This document shows positions 14,282 through 23,625 of a stretch of DNA of 34,952 nucleotides, one piece after another. How positions within the stretch are numbered: position 1 is the first letter of the stretch; every line of letters starts with the position of its first letter. The translations under genes were made by a program, and so were the position numbers. The notes under the pieces are model-generated. The model was not told where the DNA came from and searched no databases. It saw nothing but the letters and a program-made list of their open reading frames with translations. This DNA comes from Opitutales bacterium (GTDB taxonomy: Bacteria; Verrucomicrobiota; Verrucomicrobiia; Opitutales; T3Sed10-336): assembly GCA_022565335.1 (NCBI GenBank), contig JAIUMY010000027.1, positions 1-34,952 on the forward strand, in the 5' to 3' direction.

Positions 14282-15157
14282 TCATCCCTCCGATAAAGAC
14301 AATGAGACTAAACTAATCTCCGGAGGACTACGGAAACGAATGCGGTGCCGAATCACTCCCAGCCCACGGTTCACCAGCATTGTTCTGGAGCCCTTTCGAA
14401 AGACCCCGCTCAAATACTTATCCCCATACTCACTGGGCACGAAATGCGAGGTAATCCCGGGCAAGTTCACCTGCCCTCCATGTAAATGTCCCGCGAAAAT
14501 CAAAGCGTTCTCAGGGCCTTCCCATTCCTCGAATAAATCCGGCTGATGCATCAGCAGAAGAATTGGTTCCCCTTCCGGAAGATCTTCGAAGGCCCTCTTG
14601 GGATTGGGAAATTCCAAACCATCCCGCAGACCCCCGATGGCCAGCTCTTGCGTTCCGCCGGGAAAGCGCAACCGCGTCCAGGCATCCCTGAGAACCCGCA
14701 CCCCGGAATCCTCCAGAAGTTGGGCCATCCTTCCCGGGCCCACGGAAATGTCATGATTGCCCCAACACGCCCAAACCCCGAGCGGAGCCGCCAACTGGCG
14801 AAGCAACTTTTGCAAGGACGCCCCATACGTCTCAAAAACCTGTCCTCTTTGATGGCCGGGTGCCGCGGTCAAGAAATCGCCCGTTAAAAAAATCGCCTCG
14901 GGCCGCTCGGCCATTACCTTGTCGATGCAGGTTTGCAGGTATTCAGCAGGAACGATATCGGAAAGGTGCAGATCCGATATTTGGGCAATGCGGGTATTCA
15001 CAAACTCTGAAGGCAGCCCGGACAAACCCAATTGATACCGTTCCACCTGGACAGTAAAGGGCGACCAGCGGGTGGCGCGCCACCAGGATCCTCCCAGCGC
15101 GAAAATCCCTGCGGCCATCAGTGAACCCATAATTGCCAGAAATTTCCGCCGTTGCAT
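14282..15157 (-). CDS. Metallophosphoesterase, YaeI/YkuE-like, exported
   Basis: 291 aa. Calcineurin-like phosphoesterase with two-metal site. Seen: N-terminal MQRRKFLAIMGSLMAAGIFALGG (RR before a hydrophobic stretch, Tat-like signal or anchor), QISDLHLSD, TGDFLTAAP, CWGNHDISVGPG, LLLMHQPD and FAGHLHGGQVNLPG: the complete metal-ligand set. The last motif is typical of the YkuE/YaeI subgroup linked to UDP-diacylglucosamine or envelope lipid phosphodiesters, but the substrate is not provable here. It lies 23 bp behind dnaJ on the same strand and may be the third gene of a grpE-dnaJ transcript. Confidence 0.9.
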   Translation of the reverse strand: MQRRKFLAIMGSLMAAGIFALGGSWWRATRWSPFTVQVERYQLGLSGLPSEFVNTRIAQISDLHLSDIVPAEYLQTCIDKVMAERPEAIFLTGDFLTAAPGHQRGQVFETYGASLQKLLRQLAAPLGVWACWGNHDISVGPGRMAQLLEDSGVRVLRDAWTRLRFPGGTQELAIGGLRDGLEFPNPKRAFEDLPEGEPILLLMHQPDLFEEWEGPENALIFAGHLHGGQVNLPGITSHFVPSEYGDKYLSGVFRKGSRTMLVNRGLGVIRHRIRFRSPPEISLVSLSLSEG

Positions 15158-15180
15158 GAAAGCCCCCCGTCCACCGAAAA

Positions 15181-16368
15181 TCAGTCTTCCTTGCGATCCG
15201 TGAAGAAGCGCTTGGCTTTTTCAAAGAAGCTCTTGCCCATAGGTTCATCAGCATCCCCGGAAGCCAGAGCAAATTCCTCCAACTTGGTGCGCTGCTCATT
15301 GGTAAGGGCTTTGGGCACCTCCACCTGAACTTTGATAAGTTGGTCGCCGAACCGTCCGGTGCGCAAGCCTGGCATGCCTTTGTTCCGCAGGCGGAAAGTC
15401 GTTCCGGTTTGCGTTCCGGGAGGGATCTTCAAGCTGGCCTTGCCCGACAATGTGGGGACATCAATTTTCCCACCAAGGGCCGCAAGGGTAAACTTGATCG
15501 GAATCTCGCAAAACAAATTGTCCCCCTGCCGTTCGAAAATCTCATGGTCTTTGAGGTGGATAACAATATAGAGATCGCCCGTGGCTCCTCCCCGAACCCC
15601 TGCCTCACCGTTGCCAACCGAACGCAATTTGGAGCCGGAGTCCACCCCCGCCGGAATTTTCACCTTGAGTTTGCTGTTTTCCGGCACCCGGCCCTCGCCG
15701 CCACATTTCCGGCAAGGCTGTTCAATTTTCTCACCGGTTCCACCGCAGGTCGGGCAAACTTGACGAACACTGAAAAAGCCACGCGAGGAGGTTACATAAC
15801 CGGACCCACCACAGGTAGGACAAACCACCCGACTCGTTCCCGGCTCCGCTCCGCTGCCTTTACAGGCCGAGCAATTGACCAGGCGGCGATAGGTAATTTC
15901 CTTTTCGATCCCAGCGGCGGCCTCCTCCAGGGAGATCTCCATATCGTAGCGCAAATCGGAACCACGCTGCGAACCATCGGCCTGGCGACGACCTCCGCCG
16001 CCCCCACCGAAAAACTCCTCGAAAATACTGCTGGCGCCACCGCCGCCACCGCCGCCGCCAAAGACGTCGCGAAAAATATCGAAGGGGTCCTGAAATCCTC
16101 CGGCGCCCCCGCCCATACCGCCGGGACCACCAGCTCCGGCTTGCTGGAAAGCGGCGTGGCCATAACGGTCGTAAGCCGCTTTCTTATCCGGATCTTTTAA
16201 AACCTCATAAGCTTCGGAAACCTTTTTGAATTTATCCTCGGCGGTTTTGTCCCCGGGATTTTTATCGGGATGGTATTTAATGGCCATCTTCCGATACGCT
16301 TTCTTAATCTCATCGGCAGAAGCACTTTTGCCCACTCCCAATAATTCGTAATAGTCCTCTTTTGCCAT
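15181..16368 (-). CDS. dnaJ: Chaperone DnaJ
   Basis: 395 aa. Hsp40 co-chaperone that delivers unfolded clients to DnaK and stimulates its ATPase. Seen: J domain with HPD (33-35), a long Gly/Phe region rich in GGGGG, four zinc-binding CxxCxGxG repeats ([32 protein letters not shown]), and the C-terminal substrate domains with [22 protein letters not shown] and [21 protein letters not shown]. Full length and complete. Start ATG 16368; grpE ends 21 bp upstream, a normal grpE-dnaJ pair. dnaK is not in the window. Confidence 0.97.
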   Translation of the reverse strand: MAKEDYYELLGVGKSASADEIKKAYRKMAIKYHPDKNPGDKTAEDKFKKVSEAYEVLKDPDKKAAYDRYGHAAFQQAGAGGPGGMGGGAGGFQDPFDIFRDVFGGGGGGGGASSIFEEFFGGGGGGRRQADGSQRGSDLRYDMEISLEEAAAGIEKEITYRRLVNCSACKGSGAEPGTSRVVCPTCGGSGYVTSSRGFFSVRQVCPTCGGTGEKIEQPCRKCGGEGRVPENSKLKVKIPAGVDSGSKLRSVGNGEAGVRGGATGDLYIVIHLKDHEIFERQGDNLFCEIPIKFTLAALGGKIDVPTLSGKASLKIPPGTQTGTTFRLRNKGMPGLRTGRFGDQLIKVQVEVPKALTNEQRTKLEEFALASGDADEPMGKSFFEKAKRFFTDRKED

Positions 16369-16389
16369 AACTTATTCAGTTGCGGGGGT

Positions 16390-17037
16390 TCAGGATTCTT
16401 CGTTGGCGGTTTCCGGAATGCCACTGGACACCACTACCATGGCCGGACGAAGCAAACGCCCCTGAAGCTTGTAGCCCTTACGATGAACCCGCAGGATTTT
16501 TCCTTCCGCAAATTCCTCCGACGCCTCGTGGGCGGTAGCCTCATGGGCATGTGGGTCAAAGTCTTCACCAACCGGATTCACTTCTTCCAACCCATGCTGT
16601 TGCAGAATGCTTTTGATTTGCTGAACCACCATGACAAAGCCCTGGGCCACGGATTTTCCAGCCTCGTTCCCCTCGGCCGAGAGCAACCCGAGTTCCAGGT
16701 TATCCAGCGCCGGCAAAAGATCCTCGACCAAACCCGACACCGCATATTTACGCAGTTCCTCTTTTTCCTTCAAAGCGCGCTTCCGGTAGTTTTCAAGATC
16801 GGCCACCGAACGCAGGTAACGTTGATAGTTTTCCTTACTTTCCGCCCGCGCTTCCTCCAACGGGTCGACTTCGGGAATCTCCTCAGAAGTTTCCGGGGTT
16901 TCTTCCCCGTCCTTCACCTCGGCTGACTCTTCCGCAGATTTGCCGGAAACCGTTTCGGACTCCTCATCCACCGGAACTTCATTCGCAGCAGTTTCCTCCT
17001 TCTCGTCAGAGTGATGTTTGTGCTCTTCTTTGGCCAT
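16390..17037 (-). CDS. grpE: Nucleotide exchange factor GrpE
   Basis: 215 aa. Releases ADP from DnaK. Seen: a very acidic low-complexity N-terminus (about 1-60, many Glu), the coiled coil EARAESKENYQRYLRSVADLENYRKRALKEKEEL, the VEDLLPALDNLELGL segment, and a C-terminal beta domain ending RLLRPAMVVVSSG. The acidic N-terminus is long but within family variation. First gene of the grpE-dnaJ unit; a possible promoter is TTGATT, 18 nt, TATTTA just upstream. No CIRCE inverted repeat is visible in the 173-bp upstream gap, so control by HrcA is not supported here. Confidence 0.95.
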   Translation of the reverse strand: MAKEEHKHHSDEKEETAANEVPVDEESETVSGKSAEESAEVKDGEETPETSEEIPEVDPLEEARAESKENYQRYLRSVADLENYRKRALKEKEELRKYAVSGLVEDLLPALDNLELGLLSAEGNEAGKSVAQGFVMVVQQIKSILQQHGLEEVNPVGEDFDPHAHEATAHEASEEFAEGKILRVHRKGYKLQGRLLRPAMVVVSSGIPETANEES

Positions 17038-17210
17038 AGTAATAAATAGAAACGACTTGTTCAGACAATCAAACCGCTAATCATAAAAAACCCCTTTCCT
17101 CACGGCAAGAGGATTTTCCGGGAGCCCACCCGGATCATTCCCAAGCCTAGCCGCCGGTCTCTGTGGTCGGCCAAAACCGGGAAATTTTAAGGATGCCAAT
17201 GCCGGCACCC

Positions 17211-18752
17211 TCAGTATGACTTCCGGGAACGAAAATATTTTCGCAGCGCACGAACCATCCGGGAGAGCAAGGGGAACCTGTTTTTTTGTTGAGCCAAGGA
17301 CCCTTGGCTCAACTTCTTTTTGAGTGCGATGATTTCCATTTTGAGGCGGTGAATTTCTCCAGAGTCTCCTTCAAGCGCACGTTCCAATAATTGGTTATGT
17401 TGAAAAGTAGAGTGCCAAATCGTGACCAACTCAGTTGAAAGCTCTTCATCCAATTCGATTTCAAAATGGTCCGGATCTTGAAAAAACCGCTGCCATAGAT
17501 GAGGCGCGTGAGTCTTTTCCCAATGCTTTCGAGCCATAGTTCCTTGGTTTCGGCACCAATCCACATCAATATTGCGGATTATCTCTAACAAATCATCAGG
17601 GTGAAACCACGTCAGGGCAGTGGGGTAAGCCATTCGACTTCGGCGGATATTGTTTTGAGAATACCGTCCATGCCAAATCATAGGCACCCCTGCAGCCATA
17701 CATTCCACCGAAGTACGCGCCCCCGGCAGAGGAAAGCTGTTCAACATCACATCCACACCCCGCTCTTCGATAATCTTTGCGACGGATTCGCAACGCCCTA
17801 CCGCTTGGAAACGATCTTTTCTCACTCCGGCCGCTAACAATTCGGAATGAATGGTTGCTAACAAATCTGCGGGAAGCTCACCTATATGGACATGAATTCC
17901 TTTGGTGTTTTTCAGAAGCCCTATGATCACACCTAAATAACCGTAACCGGACAAACCTCTTCGGAAAAGCTTTGCCGCAGAAACAGCCATCCCTGTAGTC
18001 ACCGCACCGTTTCGCAGAAACGTCTTTCGCCGCCAGCCGGGATCTGGGCAAGTGAGAGGCAGGTATTGGTTCGAAAGGCCCAAATTAAAACGGGTAAATG
18101 CCGCTGTTCGTTCGGTAAGCTCGATCACTCGCGCCTTTTTCAGATACAATCCCACCGTGGGTGAATAATCCGCATGATGAAACATGTAAATTTTCGCATT
18201 GGTAATGCTGGCAACGGCTACAGCAACAGCGACGGCTTCAACATCATGCATGTGCTGAAATAAATGAATGCGGGCAGGCGGTTGAACCAAACAGGCTTCG
18301 ATTGCGGCCAGAATGCGTTCAGAAGGCGAATTCCCGGGGATTTTCATGACCTTTGAAGAGCATAGACCGGTACGCTCCAACGCCCCCGGAGGCACTGGAT
18401 TTTCATCATCAAGCGGATGCGGAAAACAAAGCTTGACGGTATCTTCCGGGCAAGCAGCCACTAAATCACCAATGAGTGCGGTATGCCCTCCCTCGGCGTA
18501 AAGTGTGGTTGCAATAACGAGCTCACCAGAGGACTTGGGGTAGGTCTTCCCCCTATACTGCGCGGCGATTTTGACTCCACAGGCCTCGATCAGGAAATCG
18601 ATTTCCTCCATCCCCAAGGGCAGCGGACCAATATCGCTTTGGTAGATAAGCCTTGATGCAGTATCATGAAGATTGATCAACAATTCGTCCAGGGCTCCCC
18701 GGTGAAAAAGATCCCACCCTTCCTGTACGCATTGTTTGTATCCTTTACTCAT
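17211..18752 (-). CDS. Glycosyltransferase-like protein (GT-B fold), last gene of amino-sugar operon
   Basis: 513 aa. I do not recognise a precise family. The second half looks like a GT-B nucleotide-sugar domain: GYLGVIIGLLKNTKGIHVHIGELP, then GVDVMLNSFPLPGARTSVECMAAGVPMIWHGRYSQNNIRRS, the place where retaining GT-B enzymes hold the donor. The first half has IATTLYAEGGHTALIGDLVAACP and LFQHMHDVEAVAVAVA. A C-terminal coiled, basic tail follows. ATG overlaps the aminotransferase stop (ATGA). By context it may transfer the acylamino sugar made by the upstream genes; that is inference. No signal peptide. Confidence 0.72.
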   Translation of the reverse strand: MSKGYKQCVQEGWDLFHRGALDELLINLHDTASRLIYQSDIGPLPLGMEEIDFLIEACGVKIAAQYRGKTYPKSSGELVIATTLYAEGGHTALIGDLVAACPEDTVKLCFPHPLDDENPVPPGALERTGLCSSKVMKIPGNSPSERILAAIEACLVQPPARIHLFQHMHDVEAVAVAVAVASITNAKIYMFHHADYSPTVGLYLKKARVIELTERTAAFTRFNLGLSNQYLPLTCPDPGWRRKTFLRNGAVTTGMAVSAAKLFRRGLSGYGYLGVIIGLLKNTKGIHVHIGELPADLLATIHSELLAAGVRKDRFQAVGRCESVAKIIEERGVDVMLNSFPLPGARTSVECMAAGVPMIWHGRYSQNNIRRSRMAYPTALTWFHPDDLLEIIRNIDVDWCRNQGTMARKHWEKTHAPHLWQRFFQDPDHFEIELDEELSTELVTIWHSTFQHNQLLERALEGDSGEIHRLKMEIIALKKKLSQGSLAQQKNRFPLLSRMVRALRKYFRSRKSY

Positions 18753-19849
18753 AGGGAAGCCAGCGCCTCCTTAAACACAGTGACAACGTGAAAAACATCC
18801 TCATCCCGCATGGATGGATATAAGGGCAAACTCAGAATAGATTCAGAAATACGAGACGCAACCGGGAAAGAACCCCACGCAAATTCAGAAGCATAAGCAC
18901 CCGTGCGGTGCGGCGGGACCGGATAATGAACCGCCGTCTGGATCCCCGCCTGAAGCATTTTTTCCCGGATGAGATCCCGCTCATTCACTAATATGGTAAA
19001 AAGGTGCCAGGCATGGGTTACCTGTTGGGACGGAGCCGGGAGTTGAATATTGGAAAACCCAGCCAACTGTTTTATATAAAGCCCGGCCAACTCCCTCAGC
19101 TTGTTTTGCCGTTCCCCCAGATAACGTAGCTTCACCCGGAGGACAGAGGCATGCAACTCCTCCATCCGGCCATTTTCGCCACGCAAATCATGTATCCCCG
19201 GTTTTTTCATTCCGTAATTCCGAAGAGCCTTCACCATCGAAATGATTTCAGGGTTTTTAGAAATCACTGCCCCGGCATCCCCAAGGGCACCCAGGTTTTT
19301 GGTCGGATAAAAGCTTAATGCCGCCCCATCCGCCATACATGCAGAGCGGGAGCCTTTCCATTCGGCCCCGAGGGACTGTGCCGCATCGACCAACAAAAGC
19401 AACCCATGCCTATCCGCATAGCGACGCAGAGCAACCATATCGCAGGGTTCTCCATACAAATGGGTGGTCAGAATCGCGCGCGTGCCGACAGGGGGAACCT
19501 CGGGTAAAGCCGAGGCATCCAAATTCCGACTTGTCATGGCTGGTTCAACCGGCAGCACCTTGGCCCCCACCGCACTCACTGCCAACCAAGTCGCGATATA
19601 GGTATTTGAGGCCACGAGAACCGAATCCCCTGGTCCAACACCATAAGCTTGCAGCAAGAGTTTCAAACCGACCATACCACTGGCAACTCCGGCAACGTGA
19701 AGTCCGTCATGATATGCGCCCAATTCATCCTCAAAGGCTTCCAACTCCGTTCCTAAAATAAGATTTCCGCTGTTCAGGACTCTTGCCAACGCTCCGTCAA
19801 TCTCGTCACGGATCTCAGCAATTTCAGACTTTAGATCGCGGAATAACAT
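18749..19849 (-). CDS. DegT/DnrJ/EryC1/StrS aminotransferase (sugar aminotransferase, FdtB-like)
   Basis: 366 aa from ATG 19849. PLP-dependent transfer of an amino group from glutamate to a nucleotide-linked keto sugar. Seen: N-terminal FRDLKSEIAEIRDEIDGAL, GTELEAFEDELGAYHDG, VASNTYIATWLAV, THLYGEPCDM, LVDAAQSLGAEWKG and the PLP lysine in LSFYPTKNLGALGDAGAV (about 183). All hallmarks are present. Start choice: the longer track frame contains the overlapping isomerase gene; ATG 19849 gives a 26-nt overlap with it and the standard family N-terminus. Next to an FdtA-like 3,4-ketoisomerase, so a 3-amino product is most likely. Confidence 0.92.
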   Translation of the reverse strand: MLFRDLKSEIAEIRDEIDGALARVLNSGNLILGTELEAFEDELGAYHDGLHVAGVASGMVGLKLLLQAYGVGPGDSVLVASNTYIATWLAVSAVGAKVLPVEPAMTSRNLDASALPEVPPVGTRAILTTHLYGEPCDMVALRRYADRHGLLLLVDAAQSLGAEWKGSRSACMADGAALSFYPTKNLGALGDAGAVISKNPEIISMVKALRNYGMKKPGIHDLRGENGRMEELHASVLRVKLRYLGERQNKLRELAGLYIKQLAGFSNIQLPAPSQQVTHAWHLFTILVNERDLIREKMLQAGIQTAVHYPVPPHRTGAYASEFAWGSFPVASRISESILSLPLYPSMRDEDVFHVVTVFKEALASL

Positions 19850-20273
19850 CGGGTGGAATTTGGTCTGTGAAAAAAAAGTTTGGGTCGCGCACATAATTGT
19901 CCTCAGAATACTCCACCGAGGACAAGACCAAAGTAATCGTCCTTTCGGCATATCCAAAGAGATCCACCCACCAACCTGGCGGAATGACCGCTCCTACGCC
20001 TGGAGAATCAAGATGAAAGGTGACATTCCGCCCATGAGAATTCAGAAGCCTCACGGTCAGCGAGCCTTGAAGCGCCAATAGCAGTTCCACTCCATCGCGA
20101 TGCGCATGGCCCCCACGCCGGGCCCCCTCCGGTATTCCGCACACGTAATACGCCCTTTGTAAGGCAAAGGGCAAAGGCAAATCCTTTTGGGCGAAAAACA
20201 GATTGCCTAAGGTATGCTCCGAACAAGGAAGCTCTAGCAAACCAGGCTCTATCAATGCTGGGTCTTTAGACAT
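19824..20273 (-). CDS. WxcM/FdtA-like nucleotide-sugar 3,4-ketoisomerase (cupin)
   Basis: 149 aa. FdtA-type enzymes turn dTDP-4-keto-6-deoxyglucose into the 3-keto isomer. Seen: LGNLFFAQKDLPLPFALQRAYYVCGIPEGARRGGHAHR with the catalytic His pair (H56, H58), then VELLLALQGSLTVRLLN, PPGWWVDLFGY and a C-terminal DNYVRDPNFFF. This matches the family closely and at normal length. ATG 20273 is preferred to the TTG at 20330 in the track, because it avoids overlap with the acyltransferase stop (20284). Its 3' end overlaps the aminotransferase. Confidence 0.92.
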   Translation of the reverse strand: MSKDPALIEPGLLELPCSEHTLGNLFFAQKDLPLPFALQRAYYVCGIPEGARRGGHAHRDGVELLLALQGSLTVRLLNSHGRNVTFHLDSPGVGAVIPPGWWVDLFGYAERTITLVLSSVEYSEDNYVRDPNFFFTDQIPPDVIPRSKV

Positions 20274-20283
20274 GTCAGGTGAT

Positions 20284-20988
20284 TTATTTTCTTTTAAATT
20301 CCTTTTTATCCACCGCCGGAACTCCTGCAACCAACCGATGAGGCGAAACGTTTTTGAGGACCACCGCTCCTCCGGCTACGTAACTGCCTTCGCCGATACA
20401 GACATTTTCCAAAACCGTCGCGCCAATACCCACCACACATCCTTGACCAAGCCGAACCCTTGACGCCACCGCAGCCGAAGGACTCACAATCACATGATCC
20501 TCCAATACGGCATCATGCCCTATCGAAACGCCCCGGTTACAAAATGAGAAACGCCCGACCATTGTATTGGGACCTATCACGGTATTCGCACCGACAAAAC
20601 AGCCTTCGCCCAACACCGACATGGGGGAGACCACTGCACTAGCATGAAGAAGCGGGGAAAAGGCCAACCCATGCCGCGACTTCAACAACTTGATCAGAGG
20701 CTCAAGCTTCGGCCCCCGAAACCCTGCAACGGGTCTCTCGCCCTCGATTGGTACGTAATCCTCCAGCTGATCCACCTGTACCCGGTGATCCATACCCATT
20801 TTCTCCAGCCAATCATGGTAGTTTCTCAATCGGTCCTCAAATCGGTCTCCCTCTGCTCTGGGCGGTTCTTCCATGTTACGAACCACTCTGGATAAAATTC
20901 CCCCGACCGAGTGGATCGCATCCACAAAGTCCCCGAAAAGGGGATGGGTTCCAAATAAAACATAACGCTGCGGGGATTTCTTATTCAT
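20284..20988 (-). CDS. Left-handed beta-helix acyltransferase (NeuD/FdtC-like)
   Basis: 234 aa from ATG 20988. Trimeric hexapeptide acyltransferases of this type acylate amino sugars. Seen: N-terminal QRYVLFGTHPLFGDFVDAIHSVGG (Rossmann-like, nucleotide-sugar binding), an unusual 50-residue middle, then hexapeptide repeats from about 125: VVSPMSVLGEGCFVGANTVIGPNTMVGRFSFCNRGVSIGHD, with the catalytic His likely in SIGHD, and the end VAGVPAVDKK. It overlaps the upstream BKACE gene by 8 nt. The product would be an N-acylated 3-amino-6-deoxyhexose; the acyl donor cannot be read from the sequence. Confidence 0.85.
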   Translation of the reverse strand: MNKKSPQRYVLFGTHPLFGDFVDAIHSVGGILSRVVRNMEEPPRAEGDRFEDRLRNYHDWLEKMGMDHRVQVDQLEDYVPIEGERPVAGFRGPKLEPLIKLLKSRHGLAFSPLLHASAVVSPMSVLGEGCFVGANTVIGPNTMVGRFSFCNRGVSIGHDAVLEDHVIVSPSAAVASRVRLGQGCVVGIGATVLENVCIGEGSYVAGGAVVLKNVSPHRLVAGVPAVDKKEFKRK

Positions 20989-21853
20989 GGCAGGGGCACC
21001 TCCCATATTCACCGTACCCCGGAAGCATACCCAGCCGCTTCCGCAAGGTTGCCGGCCGCATAACGCGCCGGCCCAGAATTGCCGCCATTCTATGTACCCG
21101 CTCAACCAGATCGTGATTCGTAGCCAACTGAGCACGGTCTGAGTCCATAAACAGGTTATCCTCCAACCCGACACGAACCCCACCGCCGCTGGCTAACGCC
21201 AGTGCATTTGCCGGAAGCTGCGCAAAGCCGAGACCTCCTGCGGCCCAACAGGCTCCCTCGGGCAATCCTGCAATTAAATGGCCGAGAACTCCCGGCTCAC
21301 ACTGGGCTGTCGCCAAATTCCCAAGAAGAAAATTGACATAACAAGGATCTCGAAGAACCCCCCGATTTCTTAGATATTTCACTACATTCAACATCCCGAC
21401 ATCAAATATTTCCAACTCAGGAACAATCCCGCGCTGGAGCATTTCCCGGGCAAGTCCCACTGCTGTGGAAGGTTCCGTCAGACTGACTTGACGGGAAAAA
21501 TTCAAAGAAGACGGCGTAAGTGAAGCCATGTCGGGTTTGGCCTCGCCGGCGAGCTGCAAAGGGGCCAATCGGGATTCCAAATCGGGCGTCTTCCGGCCAC
21601 TGCATGAGATACAGACAATCAGTTCCGGATTCAATTTTCGCACTTCTGCGATAAGGTCTCCGTATCGCTTCACACACAACGTCGATTCCTCCGTTTCATC
21701 CCGAACATGTAAATGCACCATAGTGACACCCATCGCATCCACCTTGGCAATGTCTTCAAGAATCCTCTCCATCGTCAAAGGAACATGCGGAGAATCAGCG
21801 GATCGTGGCACCATCCCTGTTGGCACAAAATTCAATACATACTCACTATTCAA
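20981..21853 (-). CDS. Beta-keto acid cleavage enzyme (BKACE, DUF849) family protein
   Basis: 290 aa. The family uses Zn and acetyl-CoA to cleave a beta-keto acid into acetoacetate and a shorter acyl-CoA; the type member is the 3-keto-5-aminohexanoate cleavage enzyme of lysine fermentation. Seen: LNFVPTGMVPRSADSPHVPLT at the N-terminus, VHLHVRDE with metal ligands H47 and H49, CISCSGRKTPDLESRLAPL, VNFLLGN and GGVRVGLEDNLFM near the end: the full BKACE pattern. The start appears to be TTG 21853, since no ATG fits and TAA lies 15-17 nt upstream. Location between a FemAB-like gene and sugar genes is unusual (see findings). Confidence 0.88.
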   Translation of the reverse strand: MNSEYVLNFVPTGMVPRSADSPHVPLTMERILEDIAKVDAMGVTMVHLHVRDETEESTLCVKRYGDLIAEVRKLNPELIVCISCSGRKTPDLESRLAPLQLAGEAKPDMASLTPSSLNFSRQVSLTEPSTAVGLAREMLQRGIVPELEIFDVGMLNVVKYLRNRGVLRDPCYVNFLLGNLATAQCEPGVLGHLIAGLPEGACWAAGGLGFAQLPANALALASGGGVRVGLEDNLFMDSDRAQLATNHDLVERVHRMAAILGRRVMRPATLRKRLGMLPGYGEYGRCPCHE

Positions 21854-21943
21854 AATACAAACTTTTTAAAAAATGGATTCGAAAGAGTTTCTCCTCTGGA
21901 GAACTATACGACGGAAATAAAGAAAAGGGGAAGCTTTTTCATT

Positions 21944-22903
21944 TCAAGGAATCCATTCCCAGCTACAAAGCGCAATACCCCGCGCACCCAGATACTCCTT
22001 ATATCGAAAAAGTTCAGCCTGAAGATTGCCCGTAACAGGATCATAAGACGTTCCAACATCACAAACCCCGCACGAATCTGCAAAGGTTTTCATCGCGAAA
22101 AGATCCAATCGCGTCGAGAGGTAGTCGGACTGGTTTTCCCCAACTCGGAAACAGGCTTGCAACCGTAAGACTTTTTCAAAAACAAAAACGATAAGGCCTC
22201 CCACGAGCCGACTTTCTTCTTTTGCCGTCAAAAAATAAATATTTTCGGGAAAAGCCTTCTTCAATTTCCTGATTTCCTCCAATGAGTGGATTGGCGATCG
22301 GCCAAAACGATCCCGCAGAAAACGTTCCAGCGCGGGCCAAATCTCTTCGGCATCTTCCGTTATCCCCAATTCCAGAGGATAACAACGGCGTGCCTTGCGA
22401 ATTTGTTTCAGACGACGGCTTGACAGGAGTTCAGGCAAACCATCCGCCTTCAACCTGAGCATAGACGTAAGCCTGGTCTGCCGGAGATGGGCTCCACGCT
22501 CTTGCAGCAGGACTTCCACTTCATCCCCTTCGGTTTTCTGATAAGGACTTGGCATCGGAGTAAAAACCAACCGCTCAAGCCCCTCGGTACGCATGTGCGC
22601 TGCCAATAGGTCCAGCATTTGCGAAATGTCATGCAGTCCGGCACCCCGCGCCAGAATAAGTCCCCCAAAGGGCAACCCTCCATAGCTATTCAAAGTACGA
22701 TCCTCCCGATTTGCCGGAAGCGCCCCAACCACTTTTCTTTCGTCCTTGAGAAACAAGATCGAATGATCCGTAATCCGATCTTCGTTATACCCAAGATAAT
22801 CACGCTGAAGCCAAAAGAGTCCGTTCCGGGCATTTTTCACAAACGCGTCCCATAGAGGTTTATCAACCGGTTTGTATGGAGAGAGTTTCAGCATTTTGCC
22901 CAT
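21944..22903 (-). CDS. GNAT/FemAB-like acyltransferase
   Basis: 319 aa. FemAB-like double-GNAT proteins transfer amino-acyl or acyl groups, some in surface polysaccharide pathways. Seen: N-terminal DAFVKNARNGLFWLQRDYLGYNEDRITDHSILF, SYGGLPFGGLIL, RSPIHSLEEIRKLKKAFPENIYFLTAKEE and RLVGGLIVFVFEKVLRLQACF, followed by DVGTSYDPVTGNLQAELFRYKEYLGARG, the typical C-terminal part. Substrate unknown. First gene of the sugar operon; 90 bp separate it from the BKACE gene, so a second promoter is possible there. ATG 22903 has no good ribosome binding site; ATG 22894 is an alternative. Confidence 0.82.
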   Translation of the reverse strand: MGKMLKLSPYKPVDKPLWDAFVKNARNGLFWLQRDYLGYNEDRITDHSILFLKDERKVVGALPANREDRTLNSYGGLPFGGLILARGAGLHDISQMLDLLAAHMRTEGLERLVFTPMPSPYQKTEGDEVEVLLQERGAHLRQTRLTSMLRLKADGLPELLSSRRLKQIRKARRCYPLELGITEDAEEIWPALERFLRDRFGRSPIHSLEEIRKLKKAFPENIYFLTAKEESRLVGGLIVFVFEKVLRLQACFRVGENQSDYLSTRLDLFAMKTFADSCGVCDVGTSYDPVTGNLQAELFRYKEYLGARGIALCSWEWIP

Positions 22904-22986
22904 AAGGAGCTATTCCGTTTATTTCGTAACAACTTCCAGAAAGGACCGCTTTCCGGCGACCTGGCGGCCCTGAGGGGCAGCAACGC

Positions 22987-23062
<76 letters not shown>

Positions 23063-23129
23063 GTCAGAAACCAACGTAAGAAACTAGGAAAAACTTTTCT
23101 CCCAATCCTGGCAAGAAAGAACACCGGTG

Positions 23130-23620
23130 TTTTTCATTTTTCTTCTTTCCCGGGTGAGACAGTTTTCTGAGGAGCAAGGACATTTCTGACTTTGCGGAGC
23201 CGACCGTTCCCACCCTTCCTGTAGGGCTTGCGCTTGCGCAATGCCGTTGCGGTGAGGACGGTCGCAGGGTTTCTAAGGGAAACGCCATTTGCGATGGCCT
23301 GCGTAAACCTCTGGCAAAAGCGTGAGTCTTCACGGGCGGCGCTCCACAAGTGGAGGCCCTACAAAAAAGACCAAACCCCGCCAAGATGGGACAGGACGGA
23401 GCGGAGATCGGTCTGGGGTGAGCCCAGGGTGTTTCCGACGCCTCGGGAGTGTTGTGATCCCCGCTCAGCGGGATTTCGCTGTGGCTCAACAGATAGCACA
23501 AAGCCCCCGTTCGCGATTGCCAAAGGGGCGACATTTCCGTTTTCCGAATTTCCACCATCACTCCCATTCCCAAGGACAGGATTCACCGCTGCGCCCGACA
23601 AATGCCCGTGCTCCTGGGTC
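23130..23620. repeat. Non-coding stretch with dispersed repeats
   Basis: No supportable gene. The sequence GGAGCAAGGACATTTCTG (from 23171) with a following GGAGCCGA recurs at 29695 in the other repeat region. A CCCGCTCAGCGGG palindrome at 23459-23471 is the same palindrome as in attC sites 2 and 3. Several overlapping frames in the ORF track here have low-complexity composition and look spurious. Confidence 0.55.
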
Positions 23621-23625
23621 GGGGT

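Noticed and set aside
17038-17210. CIRCE element upstream of grpE
   Set aside because: No TTAGCACTC/GAGTGCTAA-type inverted repeat can be found in the gap.
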